In this document: in pieces, positions 17,965 through 26,435 of the stretch
Numbering within the stretch: position 1 is the first letter of the stretch
Layout: the number at the start of each line of letters is the position of its first letter
IMG/VR virus record: IMGVR_UViG_3300018080_008428
Coordinates: 1 to 47,479 of that record
Origin: a virus
Direction: 5' to 3' (one strand)
DNA length: 47,479 nucleotides
Position numbers and translations under genes: made by a program
The notes under the pieces: generated by a model
What the model was told of the DNA's origin: nothing
Databases searched by the model: none
The model's input: only the letters and a program-made list of their open reading frames with translations

Positions 17965-19919
17965 TACGCTGTCTGCACCTGATTGATTTTCTGCACCAGT
18001 TCAGTCTTATCAACCTTGTCGGCATACGCTACCTGCAAGTCGAATAACTTATCTTCGACTTTCCGGTTCACCTTTTCTGCTTCAATAGCCTGCTTTTTCT
18101 CCATAAGAGTTTTGCGATCATCAACGAACTCTTCAAAAGTCTTTCCTGTCTGTCCGTCAATAACCTCAGCAGGTAAATCGAATACAACTGGATCACTCCA
18201 TTGCCCCACAACATCAAACTCTGTAATCGGTGCAATAAAGCAGACCAACTTCTGCCCGGATGTTACTTCTACGGTTACTTCCCTGTTTTGCGTAGTATCA
18301 GCATAAACAACCTCACCGTTAGACACCTGTTTGGGTTTCCGGTCTGTTTCGAGTAGCGGTTCAGGTTTTTCAAGATAGGTGCTGCGTTGATCGATGAGTT
18401 TTTCGGGCGTATTAATGTTCGCAGTTTTCAAATCTGTACTGGTTTCGGTAAACCCTAACTTCATGCGACACAATTTTACCTTGAACCCAACAATCTCTTC
18501 GTTGTCTACCAGTGCAGGCTCACCCCACCAAATTTTCAGTTTCCCCGTTGGATGTGTAATAGGCTCAGGCTCAATGGAACGCATCTCTTTTGAGACTTCT
18601 GATTCGTAGGACTCGATATTCGCTATGGCGGTTTGCTTTGCCGTGTTTTTATCACCGATATAGCCACTATCCTCATCACCGACCAGCGTAGGAACTTCAC
18701 TGAGCGTAGCGGTATCTCGGATATAATCAGCCTGTGAGGAATCCAATGCCCCAAGACTCTCACACTCATTGACCTTCGGCGTAATTTCGGTTTTATCCGC
18801 AGCAGTCACAGCAGCACTTTTAAGTTCTTGCAATTTCAGGATATGCGTGTTCAGTGCGGATTTATTTCCGATTTCAGCCTCACGTAATTTCATACGATCA
18901 AATAACTGATTCGCAATATCCAATGTATCAGGTGTGAGGGTATGCGCGACTGTCGTTGTATCCACCTTATTCGGCATAGACGGCACTTTGTCTGTTGTAA
19001 CTGTCCGCAAGCCATGACCATCTTCCAAGTCGATTGTGAGGTTATTTACGAGCATTTTTAATCGGGAGATTTCAGTCGTATTGAGCTGGTCAATAACAAT
19101 AGGATTCTGTAAGATATCGTCAACTCGCTGCACATAATCAACCGCAAACGGATTGCCCGATACGCCGATTTCTCCAAAAGCAATAGAGAGGTGTCCGGAT
19201 ACGCTCGGCATGTTGTTTATGTCGGATACGGTAGTGAACTCATATTCCAGTTTCAGTGCCTTGGGACTTGGATCGTTAAACTCACCCTGACCCTGAATGT
19301 AATGCCCTAACGCCCCGTCCTCATTCCGGTCTACTTCACGGAATGAGATATCCATGACAACAATGCGAGATTCCCCTTCACTTAAAACAAAATTCTTTGT
19401 TTGGGTGTTAATGTTTACATCATACCCGTTGACGCTAACCAGTCCGGGAGATATTGTGTATTGCGATCCATCATAACTCAGACCACAACCATTATAGCGA
19501 ATTGCATTATTTGCAATCACAGTGACCGAATCATTTACACTTGCTTCGGGATTGAGATACCCACATATCCCAGTACCGGTAATGTCCTCTATAGGCTTGA
19601 GTCCTGAAGTTTGATTCGATGTAAGCGTTATAGAGGTTGCAGCCCCACCATTTACTAACACATCCAGAGTATCAGACGCAGTAAGGGTAAAGGTGTATTC
19701 ACCGACAGACGGGGCAGAGGCATCATCGTATAAATGGGTAAACAGCACTCCCGTTTCACTTACACGTTGTTTCGATGTACCAATGAGAGATTGGATGTGT
19801 CTCCGGAGCGAATAATCCAGAATTTCTTGACGATGATTTTGATCTTGCGGGAAACGCAATTCACCGTATCCGTGCACGAGCATACGATAATTCTTTGTCG
19901 GGTTGAATACAGATTCCAT
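17964..19919 (-). CDS. large baseplate-associated fibre protein
   Basis: 651 aa. The first 100 residues (including LVHGYGELRFPQDQNHR and RRHIQSLIGTSKQRVSETG) look like a baseplate-binding head. A beta domain with repeated Thr/Ser strands follows (about 70-200). Residues 330-440 contain helical segments (LDIANQLFDRMKLREAEIG). An FN3-like region follows (KLKIWWGEPALVDNEEIVGFKVKL, ending SGQKLVCFIAPITEFDVVGQWSDPV). The final 60 residues form a charged helix (EFVDDRKTLMEKKQAIEAEK), a likely coiled coil for trimerisation. It follows a hairpin at 19947-19972 and begins the block of fibre genes after gpI. Family not recognised. Confidence 0.6.
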   Translation of the reverse strand: MESVFNPTKNYRMLVHGYGELRFPQDQNHRQEILDYSLRRHIQSLIGTSKQRVSETGVLFTHLYDDASAPSVGEYTFTLTASDTLDVLVNGGAATSITLTSNQTSGLKPIEDITGTGICGYLNPEASVNDSVTVIANNAIRYNGCGLSYDGSQYTISPGLVSVNGYDVNINTQTKNFVLSEGESRIVVMDISFREVDRNEDGALGHYIQGQGEFNDPSPKALKLEYEFTTVSDINNMPSVSGHLSIAFGEIGVSGNPFAVDYVQRVDDILQNPIVIDQLNTTEISRLKMLVNNLTIDLEDGHGLRTVTTDKVPSMPNKVDTTTVAHTLTPDTLDIANQLFDRMKLREAEIGNKSALNTHILKLQELKSAAVTAADKTEITPKVNECESLGALDSSQADYIRDTATLSEVPTLVGDEDSGYIGDKNTAKQTAIANIESYESEVSKEMRSIEPEPITHPTGKLKIWWGEPALVDNEEIVGFKVKLCRMKLGFTETSTDLKTANINTPEKLIDQRSTYLEKPEPLLETDRKPKQVSNGEVVYADTTQNREVTVEVTSGQKLVCFIAPITEFDVVGQWSDPVVFDLPAEVIDGQTGKTFEEFVDDRKTLMEKKQAIEAEKVNRKVEDKLFDLQVAYADKVDKTELVQKINQVQTA

Positions 19920-19946
19920 GTGTCCTTTACTCTTTTTGAAATTAGA

Positions 19947-19972
19947 GGGGCAACCTTCATGTCAGTTGCCCC
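19947..19972 (-). terminator. GC hairpin between fibre genes
   Basis: GGGGCAAC (19947-19954) and GTTGCCCC (19965-19972) form a perfect 8-bp stem with a 10-nt loop in the gap between two minus-strand genes. No clean T-run follows on either strand, so it may attenuate transcription or protect mRNA ends rather than fully terminate. Confidence 0.5.
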
Positions 19973-20001
19973 TATTTATCTCTTCTCAGCGCATCACTTA
20001 C

Positions 20002-20370
20002 TTAGACGTTCAGGACAATCCACGCACCATTACCACTGTCAAGATCGGCATTGTACGCCACCTGATACGATCCGTTTGCGACCAAATCGTCAAGTGCAAT
20101 CTGCGTTGACTGGTCAGATGCCTTGATAAGTTTGAGTGCGCCCAGTCCGTTGACATTCAGTGTCGCAGCACCAGCCGAATTAGCAGCGGGCATTTTCACG
20201 TTCAGCACCAATCCCTCTTCAAGTGAATCGAGATGTTTCTCACCAAGCGTGAGGGTGTACGCTGCATTGTCGGCTGTTCCCAGTACACCGAAATTGAAAA
20301 TCTGTGCCAAGACATCTTCGTTGAAATACTTTGGCACGTTTACAGGGCGATAATTTGAATATTTAGACAT
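20002..20370 (-). CDS. small tail-fibre-domain protein
   Basis: 122 aa from the ATG at 20370, which has AAGGAG 7 nt upstream; the longer reading would use a TTG. The C-terminal half carries SAGAATLNVNGLGALKLIK and a closing GNGAWIVLNV, a beta domain widely found in phage fibre and adhesin proteins (typically as repeats with a variable ligand-binding edge). Here it stands alone after a 70-residue N-terminal part. It follows gpI by 16 nt and precedes the large fibre-like proteins, so it may be a small decoration or connector at the fibre base. Confidence 0.65.
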   Translation of the reverse strand: MSKYSNYRPVNVPKYFNEDVLAQIFNFGVLGTADNAAYTLTLGEKHLDSLEEGLVLNVKMPAANSAGAATLNVNGLGALKLIKASDQSTQIALDDLVANGSYQVAYNADLDSGNGAWIVLNV

Positions 20371-20386
20371 ATCCAATCTCCTTATG

Positions 20387-20965
20387 TTAGACGGTTATGA
20401 TTTCATAGTTAATTGGAAGTGAATACTTTTTTATCAGGTACTCCATTACCTCCAGTTTGCGGTCCCTACCATCAAAGTTTTGTATTTCATACGTGACTTT
20501 GGTATGGGTGTAAGAGGGATCATACCCGTAGGCTGCTATATCATTCGCTGTGCCGATATTTTGATCCATAAGAGCATTGTTAGGGTTATACCCGACACTG
20601 TGTGGATCGCCGGACACATCCAGTTTTTTTGCATAATAAATCGACACGACCACATCGTACCCTATTATGAGATGAAATAAGAATCTCAGCGTATTCGGAT
20701 TACCTTTGTGTCGCAAAATAGGTGCAGCATGTCGGAACAATGTGCGCTTTGTCTTATCGTCAACATCAAATGATTCAATGCTCCGGTGAGATGCCAGCAA
20801 ATCAAGGTTAGACGATAATGCGTTATCCGGATTCCGTGTAAGCATCTCATCACAGTATTGCTTAAAATCCGCTATCGTTTCATCAAAGACCTTGATAAAC
20901 TTTTTCAGATGCCCGTCAGTGTCCCGTACCTTTTCAGCGTCAGGTAGAAAATCCCAAATTTTCAT
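20387..20965 (-). CDS. baseplate wedge protein, gpI/XkdU-like
   Basis: 192 aa. Tail protein I-like build: an N-terminus with DFLPDAEKVRDTDGHLKKF, a central conserved stretch RTLFRHAAPILRHKGNPN followed by TLRFLFHLIIGYDV, and a C-terminal half with DGRDRKLEVMEYLIKKYSLP. In P2- and PBSX-type phages this protein connects the baseplate wedge (gpJ) to fibres. It starts 3 nt after the gpJ stop. Position and motif together make the assignment fairly safe. Confidence 0.75.
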   Translation of the reverse strand: MKIWDFLPDAEKVRDTDGHLKKFIKVFDETIADFKQYCDEMLTRNPDNALSSNLDLLASHRSIESFDVDDKTKRTLFRHAAPILRHKGNPNTLRFLFHLIIGYDVVVSIYYAKKLDVSGDPHSVGYNPNNALMDQNIGTANDIAAYGYDPSYTHTKVTYEIQNFDGRDRKLEVMEYLIKKYSLPINYEIITV

Positions 20966-20968
20966 AGA

Positions 20969-22906
20969 TTACCGAACCTCACTGCTTAGACGTACATTCA
21001 ACTCTTTCGCTGGCTGTGAAATCACACGACCAGAACTCTCATTCAGCATCGGATTTTGTGCATCAATCGCCAAACTGGTAGCCACCTTCGGAATCTGGTT
21101 GCCGTTCATTGGAATATCTGTAACGTCTGCCTGATAGAACTTTAATCCAGCCTCATCAATCTGAAAGAGATCGGACTGATTCAGGAACTTGATTTCCATT
21201 TCGGTATCGCTGGTAATCCCAATGATTTTGACAAACAGGTTATTGCCGGAGTTGCTACCATACAATTTGATAAGATCACCTGTATCGAGTTCTGTAAACT
21301 CCGTATTTACACCAGTTAGGGTAGTGCTGCCAGCCAAGACACCTACCGTACCGGCCAATGGTTCACGTGTAGTAAAGTTGAGGATTTTTGCGTTCTTCAC
21401 ATACGATAACGGTATATTATCAAGTGCGCTATACATACCGTACAACGTGTACTCTCTGTTTTTACCCTGCGTGATTCGCTGTGCAGAGGCAATTGGTGAG
21501 AAGTAATCCTCAATCGCTTTCTCAACGTTCTGTTTAACTCCCTTGTAGATAACCGGATCGGTACTCACAGTTTCCGCAGAGTCGAAAACTGCATCCGCAC
21601 TTTTTTCAACCTGAATCACTACATCCACGTTAACGAACTCCGGATCATGCAGCAGGTATTTCGTGAGTGAGATGTTTCGGTCGTTAATCATGGTCTGTAA
21701 TTCGGATTTTAATGCACTGGGCATCGCTTCACCGGAAACGGTTAATGCCACCACATGCACAATGTCACCAATGGTATAGGCACGGCTCCAAGCGATTGCC
21801 GGATGGCTTAACACAAAGGATTCGTAATCCTCTTCTGATACGATTTTCCCATGTGTTCTGCTCATCATTATTCCATTATATCGTATGTCGTCAATCGTCT
21901 CCAAGTCAGCACCCTTGACTAATCCCTGAGTATCGCTTGAAACGGTTACATCTATAGGAATATCGTAATTAATTCCAGATACACCCGTGAAAGAGGTAGC
22001 CGTTTTCGCGGTGTAGAAAAATGCAATATCACCAACATACGCCGTGCCAGAATCCGTGAATCCCTTAGTGGATTCAACGTGCAGGGCGGTATCCCCAACC
22101 ACAAACTTTGCTTCAACCTGCGTGTTTGCTACCCGAACATTTGTTACGCTATCAACCCCTGCGAGCGAATTAACTAATTCAGTGATCGTACCATCTTCGA
22201 CATTACCCAACTCGCCATCACCTATCATGTACTCCACTGTGATAGTCGATCCGTTTGCAGGGATTTTCCCATTAGAGCCTGTACCAAATTCCAATACTCC
22301 ACGCCCTAATTCATCGGAGTAATACATAAAAACATTTTCGTTTAAGTCTGCATCGACTATATCTCTTACCGCTTTATACTCACCCTCAAGTTCAACGCTT
22401 ACGGAGATTGATCCCTCAACAAATGGAGTATTGGAAAGAAAAAAGCGTTGGTTCGGGGTTCCATCACTCACAAACGGCTCTGTGTGGGATTGCCCCTGTG
22501 TCGCATAAACCTTTCCTGTGCCTGCACCGCTAAAAACCAGGTCACTCTCCGTTTCAAAGATGACATCATTTTTCGTTTTTACCTGAAAGCCAGCAGGAAT
22601 CGTCATCGCCTGTGTTACAGTAAAAATGAGTAGTTGCTTACTGGATACAACACCACGTGGACGATACCCTCTGCCGACTGCCTCATCAATAAGCATAGCC
22701 CTGTCGGTGGAGGTTGTGAAAAAAAGATTACGGAAAAGTCGATTTACCCAGTCAGCAAGGAATTTGACCACCACCGCCATGATCCACATCAGCATAACGC
22801 CAAAATCCCGCTTATCCCGTGTCGTGTACTCCGGGAACTCAGCATCGCGCTTACTGAGAATTTCATTAAATATTTTCGTGATTTGTGGTTTGTTAAAGTC
22901 GAACAC
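20969..22906 (-). CDS. baseplate J-like wedge protein
   Basis: 645 aa, GTG start at 22906, 10 nt after the upstream stop. Typical Baseplate_J features: AVVVKFLADWVNRLFRNLFF in the N-terminal region, DEAVGRGYRPRGVVSSKQ (a conserved GxRPxGxxxA-like turn), PANGSTITVEYMIGDGELGNV, and SRTHGKIVSEEDYESFVLSHP, the segment joining the two core domains. The C-terminal third contains an extra beta part (TVGVLAGSTTLTGVNTEF). It forms the wedge of contractile baseplates together with the gp25-like and gpI proteins on either side. Confidence 0.85.
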   Translation of the reverse strand: MFDFNKPQITKIFNEILSKRDAEFPEYTTRDKRDFGVMLMWIMAVVVKFLADWVNRLFRNLFFTTSTDRAMLIDEAVGRGYRPRGVVSSKQLLIFTVTQAMTIPAGFQVKTKNDVIFETESDLVFSGAGTGKVYATQGQSHTEPFVSDGTPNQRFFLSNTPFVEGSISVSVELEGEYKAVRDIVDADLNENVFMYYSDELGRGVLEFGTGSNGKIPANGSTITVEYMIGDGELGNVEDGTITELVNSLAGVDSVTNVRVANTQVEAKFVVGDTALHVESTKGFTDSGTAYVGDIAFFYTAKTATSFTGVSGINYDIPIDVTVSSDTQGLVKGADLETIDDIRYNGIMMSRTHGKIVSEEDYESFVLSHPAIAWSRAYTIGDIVHVVALTVSGEAMPSALKSELQTMINDRNISLTKYLLHDPEFVNVDVVIQVEKSADAVFDSAETVSTDPVIYKGVKQNVEKAIEDYFSPIASAQRITQGKNREYTLYGMYSALDNIPLSYVKNAKILNFTTREPLAGTVGVLAGSTTLTGVNTEFTELDTGDLIKLYGSNSGNNLFVKIIGITSDTEMEIKFLNQSDLFQIDEAGLKFYQADVTDIPMNGNQIPKVATSLAIDAQNPMLNESSGRVISQPAKELNVRLSSEVR

Positions 22907-22915
22907 GATTACCCA

Positions 22916-23269
22916 TTACTCATTTGAGTTAAAAGTATATTCCTGCATTTCAGTCTCGCCATCTACGAAATAGAATACTGTTATATCTACACCGTTCTCT
23001 GCCGATTTGGTCTGAACGTTTACCCGTGACACTCCATCTATTGACAACACGGCATCTTCAACAGTGGATCGCAAAAACGTTTGGACACCCTTTGAAATAT
23101 CTGGTGCAAAAACGGCATTATTCGCCCCTGAGCCAACTTCTGTACTATATGGTAAGTCTTGGGTCGAGTAATGAATTGCACGTTTGAGACGCTCCTTTAG
23201 GGATTCCAATCCATCACTTGTGTCAACCTTGCCATCAATAACCTGAAACGGAAATGCTACGCCTCTCAT
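22916..23269 (-). CDS. gpW/gp25-like baseplate wedge protein
   Basis: 117 aa. Shows the gpW/gp25 layout: MRGVAFPFQVIDGKVDTSDG, a central helix ESLKERLKRAIHYSTQDLPYS with the GSGANNAVF turn, and ending strands for DGVSRVNVQT and DITVFYFVDGE. In contractile machines this small protein bridges sheath and baseplate. The ATGA overlap with the gene before it and the direct continuation into baseplate J support the call. Confidence 0.8.
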   Translation of the reverse strand: MRGVAFPFQVIDGKVDTSDGLESLKERLKRAIHYSTQDLPYSTEVGSGANNAVFAPDISKGVQTFLRSTVEDAVLSIDGVSRVNVQTKSAENGVDITVFYFVDGETEMQEYTFNSNE

Positions 23270-23526
23270 GTTTTATCAACTTCAACTGGTGTCGGATTCT
23301 TGGTTCCTGCCGCCTGTCCTGTTACCGTATCAACAAAACTCATTGCTGGTACTTCAAAGACAACGCTATCCACATAAGCAGAAATAGCATCAGCCATCGC
23401 CGTTGCCTTTTCACCGGCAATTCGATCCATCGCCTCTTCCGGAGATTCATTCTCCCCAGTCGAGCCGGATGAGGTAAGAATCGACTTCAATTCGGATTTC
23501 AGGGCATCATAATTCCCTAAAGCCAT
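23266..23526 (-). CDS. small baseplate-region protein of unknown function
   Basis: 86 aa. A helical N-terminal two thirds (NYDALKSELKSILTSSG, SPEEAMDRIAGEKATAMADAI) is followed by a short beta/Pro segment ending VEVDKT. Ala-rich middle segment, no Cys. It has its own late-type promoter just upstream and couples by ATGA to the gp25-like protein. In related phages the slot between spike and gp25 is often held by a PAAR or XkdR-type protein; this one matches neither. Confidence 0.6.
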   Translation of the reverse strand: MALGNYDALKSELKSILTSSGSTGENESPEEAMDRIAGEKATAMADAISAYVDSVVFEVPAMSFVDTVTGQAAGTKNPTPVEVDKT

Positions 23527-23539
23527 AAATCAATCTGCT

Positions 23540-23568
23540 TTCTTAGTAAAACACTCATGGTAAAATTT
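23540..23568 (-). promoter_or_regulatory. late-type promoter before the baseplate wedge genes
   Basis: AAATTT (23563-23568), 17 nt beginning TACC, then TAAGAA (23540-23545) inside TGTTTTACTAAGAAAGC, close to the TGCTTAACTAATAA boxes at 29.0 and 30.6 kb. The promoter would serve the 23266-23526 gene and the wedge genes beyond it. Confidence 0.45.
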
Positions 23569-23569
23569 T

Positions 23570-24271
23570 TTAGTCCGTTGTCACTTTAGTTGATAAGATG
23601 GAGTCGAGCTGCTGATATGATGTTAATATGGTATCCAGAAACGGGGCTTGAGCAGCCGGGCTTCCAACAGGGTGGTTGTGCGTTTTGAGCCAATTAATTA
23701 TGTCCCCTAATAGTGCATTAAGTTCATTCCCAAGCACAACGGGTTCTGCGCTGTCATCCTCAGACCCAAGCGAGATTGAATCAGATATAACAGAAAACTT
23801 GCCCGTTGCATCGCTTATCAACCATTGGTCCTCATTTAATTCAATACGACTGCCATTATTATGCTCTATAACTAATGTAGTGGAATCTTCCTTATCATTG
23901 AAGGTAATCCGGTGTCCGGAGGGTGTTTTTATGATATGTTCCACGGTGGAACTCTCCTCTGATTTCTCAGGCGGAGATTGACTGTTCCAGAACTGCCCGA
24001 TGTATTCTGGTGTATTGACATTACACCCTTTAAAAAGGATTTTAACCTCATCGCCTACTTGCGGAATAAAGGACACACCGTATCCGTCACCGGCAAACGG
24101 AACAATCGGTGTAGCCCAGTTCGTTTCAAAATCACCATACACACTTTTTACTTGTGCTTTAATTCGGTTCTTGTTTTCAGGGTCCTCATTATTCGTTACA
24201 ACCCCATCGAAAGAACCGGCATAGGCTACCTTGCTCTCTAATACCTCAAGACGTTGTAAAACCTCTTTCAT
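23570..24271 (-). CDS. baseplate spike, gpV/gp5-like OB-fold protein
   Basis: 233 aa. A helical start (LQRLEVLESKVAYAG) leads to an OB-fold (residues about 25-105: NRIKAQVKSVYGDFETNW, VPFAGDGYGVSFIPQVGDEV, KILFKGCNVNTPEYIG). Then repeating short strands (GHRITFNDKEDSTTLVIEHN, GSRIELNEDQWL) form the start of a beta-helix needle. The C-terminus ends in a helix and SPAAQAPFLDTILTSYQQL. This is the central membrane-piercing tip of contractile tails. An exact 15-bp palindrome, shared with an upstream region of an early gene, lies within it at 23938-23952. Confidence 0.8.
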   Translation of the reverse strand: MKEVLQRLEVLESKVAYAGSFDGVVTNNEDPENKNRIKAQVKSVYGDFETNWATPIVPFAGDGYGVSFIPQVGDEVKILFKGCNVNTPEYIGQFWNSQSPPEKSEESSTVEHIIKTPSGHRITFNDKEDSTTLVIEHNNGSRIELNEDQWLISDATGKFSVISDSISLGSEDDSAEPVVLGNELNALLGDIINWLKTHNHPVGSPAAQAPFLDTILTSYQQLDSILSTKVTTD

Positions 24272-25683
24272 TATTCCCCTATAATAAAATTTCTATCTAC
24301 GGTCAGTTTAGTCGAAAATCCACCGCTACCAATCGAACGCCGTACCTTTGAGATGTTGTATTCACCGCTAAACCGTGTACCATATTGACCAGAGCCTAAA
24401 AATATTGCATCAAGTTTCATCCAAGTTCTCCAAATATTTGAACCAAACTGCAAGTCAATGTCGCCCTGGACGAAACGGCGTGACGTGGTACGGAGATAAT
24501 CTTTTGCCCATGCTTTGGCTGCTTCTGCCGTCAACATCATGTGATTGGTTTTTACTGCAATCTTTTCCCCTGAGTCAATTCGGGCAAGGATTTCATAATA
24601 GAACTTCTTATTATTTTTCACGGCTTCCGAAATCTCGGCCGTCCGTGATTCAATTTGCTCTTTGGCTGGATTATACTCAGTCTCCAAAAAGTGTGTTAAA
24701 ACAGATCTATCAAATTCACCGTTCTCTACGCCCTCTTCCATATTAGCCTTTCGTCCTTCAAGTGTCTCCATTGTGGACTGAAAAGGGGCGGTTTTATACT
24801 CAACCAAGTCCTTCGCCTCTTCCGCCTCAATCACTTCACCTTCACCGATTTTTCCGGCACTTACCACCTCAACCTTGTCAGTAAGATTCCTGATATTGGT
24901 CTGGAGTCGTGCCGTATTGATAACAAAACTATCCCCAATAATACTACGCTTAATCGCTGGCGGGTAATAAGATAACGGACGTTTTGGTTTGTATCGCTTT
25001 TTGACCAGTTTCAGAACTTTATTTTGGAGTGATAACGTCATGCCAGTTTGCTCGGCAATCTCTAAAAGCATCTGATAATCAGTTTTACCCTTGCCCTTGC
25101 GCATCTTCTCTTCCAGAATAAATCCAGGCTCATCTATAACGTGTTTCTCAATAGCGTTTGGGTATTTATCCATCAATGCAACTACCAAATGAGCAAGCGT
25201 CTTTCTGCTTTTTTGAGATTCTCCGGATAAGAGGGATTTGAGATCACCAATCAACTCTTTCATCTCTTCGGTGAACTCATAAGCATATTCCTTAAATCGT
25301 TCAACTATGGACGTATCAGCACTCGAATCAACCTCAACCGCCTGCTCATTATAGTCTAACACCATCATCTCTTCAAAGGCTTCCACCATAAGCTTTGCCT
25401 TGTCAGAAAAAATAGAGCGCACGGTTTTAACGTATCCGTAAAACACATCCTCATATCCAGTTACTTTGCCTTGCTCCCCTGTATAAAGCACAATGTGATC
25501 CCCTTCTTTCAGGAATATCTCATCAGGCGGATTCTCGCTTGGAAGTGTGATATGGATTCGGCATACGTCTAATTCCTGCTCATTCTCTTCCTGTTCGATG
25601 TGGTCAATCATTTGCTTATACTCTTCATCGATAAAGCTCTCATTGACCGCCAAATCGAAGAACGTGGCAATATTATTATACAC
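24271..25683 (-). CDS. tail hub protein, gpD/XkdQ-like
   Basis: 470 aa, GTG start at 25683 overlapping the LysM gene end. Matches the hub of P2/PBSX-type baseplates: EGDHIVLYTGEQGKVTGYED then VFYGYVKTVRSIFS (conserved FxGxV strand), a mid-domain with YQMLLEIAEQTGMTLSLQN, and a C-terminal return WAKDYLRTTSRRFVQGDIDL, ending KLTVDRNF. An inserted helical block of about 110 residues (about 285-390) with KANMEEGVENGEFDRSVL is an extra. The hub carries the spike and begins the tube. Confidence 0.75.
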   Translation of the reverse strand: MYNNIATFFDLAVNESFIDEEYKQMIDHIEQEENEQELDVCRIHITLPSENPPDEIFLKEGDHIVLYTGEQGKVTGYEDVFYGYVKTVRSIFSDKAKLMVEAFEEMMVLDYNEQAVEVDSSADTSIVERFKEYAYEFTEEMKELIGDLKSLLSGESQKSRKTLAHLVVALMDKYPNAIEKHVIDEPGFILEEKMRKGKGKTDYQMLLEIAEQTGMTLSLQNKVLKLVKKRYKPKRPLSYYPPAIKRSIIGDSFVINTARLQTNIRNLTDKVEVVSAGKIGEGEVIEAEEAKDLVEYKTAPFQSTMETLEGRKANMEEGVENGEFDRSVLTHFLETEYNPAKEQIESRTAEISEAVKNNKKFYYEILARIDSGEKIAVKTNHMMLTAEAAKAWAKDYLRTTSRRFVQGDIDLQFGSNIWRTWMKLDAIFLGSGQYGTRFSGEYNISKVRRSIGSGGFSTKLTVDRNFIIGE

Positions 25684-25885
25684 GGTGATACATCTCCATA
25701 TCGTGCGGAAGTGTCAGCGTGTCGCCTACCGTGAATCCCTCAAACCAATCAATGTGTGGGTTCAATTCAACAATCAAGTCTATCAGGTTATCGTTATAGT
25801 ACCCGTAGTGCTTTATACAGATCAGATCTAAGCGGTTAACGTATTTCGCATCCCCAACAATAACTGTTTTTCGTTTACGAGCCAC
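25676..25885 (-). CDS. LysM-domain tail protein, gpX-like
   Basis: 69 aa, GTG start at 25885 inside the upstream gene. One LysM domain covers nearly all of it: DAKYVNRLDLICIKHYGYY, NDNLIDLIVELNPHI, FTVGDTLTLP. P2 gpX and the C-terminal part of XkdP/Afp7 are of this type and bind within the tail or baseplate hub. Here it is a separate gene from the adaptor domain at 25875-26435, which is usually fused to it. Confidence 0.8.
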   Translation of the reverse strand: MARKRKTVIVGDAKYVNRLDLICIKHYGYYNDNLIDLIVELNPHIDWFEGFTVGDTLTLPHDMEMYHRV

Positions 25886-26435
25886 GATAGTCTAAGTCTC
25901 CTGTTATGTTCAAGCGAATCTCGATTATTTTAGGCGTATTATCCGGATACGATTTATGGATTTTTACCTGATAGCGTTCAGCAACACCCACAAAAATTAA
26001 TTCGCCCCAAATGACGTGTATCTCTGGTGGTTTATTTGTTTTTAGCGTAGGCTGACACAACTCTTGCACGAATTTGATTACCTGCCCCATACTACCACCA
26101 AGCGGAATACTCCGATTGCCGTCAAGTTCGCTCCGGATATCCCGAATCACGAAAAAACCTAACGGAAATTTATCTAACTCGGAATTAACATACTCCATAA
26201 TCGGCTTTGCGCTTTTGGCTTTATGGTGGACATAATTCGCTCCACCAGAAAACGTGAGCATTTCCGGGGAATACTGAAAATTGAATACATCCGCACCAGT
26301 CTCATCTGTTAGGGCGGGATCGACAATAAATAACCCATTTTCCTTGTAGAATGTTGCGTCCTTTTCTTCAATAAACTCAAGGTTATTGGAAAGATGGATA
26401 AGGTCGGATGTTGGTATGTAATTGATTAATCTCAC
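25875..26435 (-). CDS. tube-baseplate adaptor domain (XkdP/Afp7 N-terminal type)
   Basis: 186 aa, GTG start at 26435 overlapping the tape measure stop as GTGA. Characteristic sequence features: VFNFQYSPEMLTFSGGANYVH, then LDKFPLGFFVIRD and IHVIWGELIFVGVAERYQVKI. In extracellular contractile injection systems and PBSX-type phages this domain (CIS-tube type) sits above the hub and is followed by LysM in the same protein; here the LysM part is the next overlapping gene. Confidence 0.65.
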   Translation of the reverse strand: MRLINYIPTSDLIHLSNNLEFIEEKDATFYKENGLFIVDPALTDETGADVFNFQYSPEMLTFSGGANYVHHKAKSAKPIMEYVNSELDKFPLGFFVIRDIRSELDGNRSIPLGGSMGQVIKFVQELCQPTLKTNKPPEIHVIWGELIFVGVAERYQVKIHKSYPDNTPKIIEIRLNITGDLDYRGS

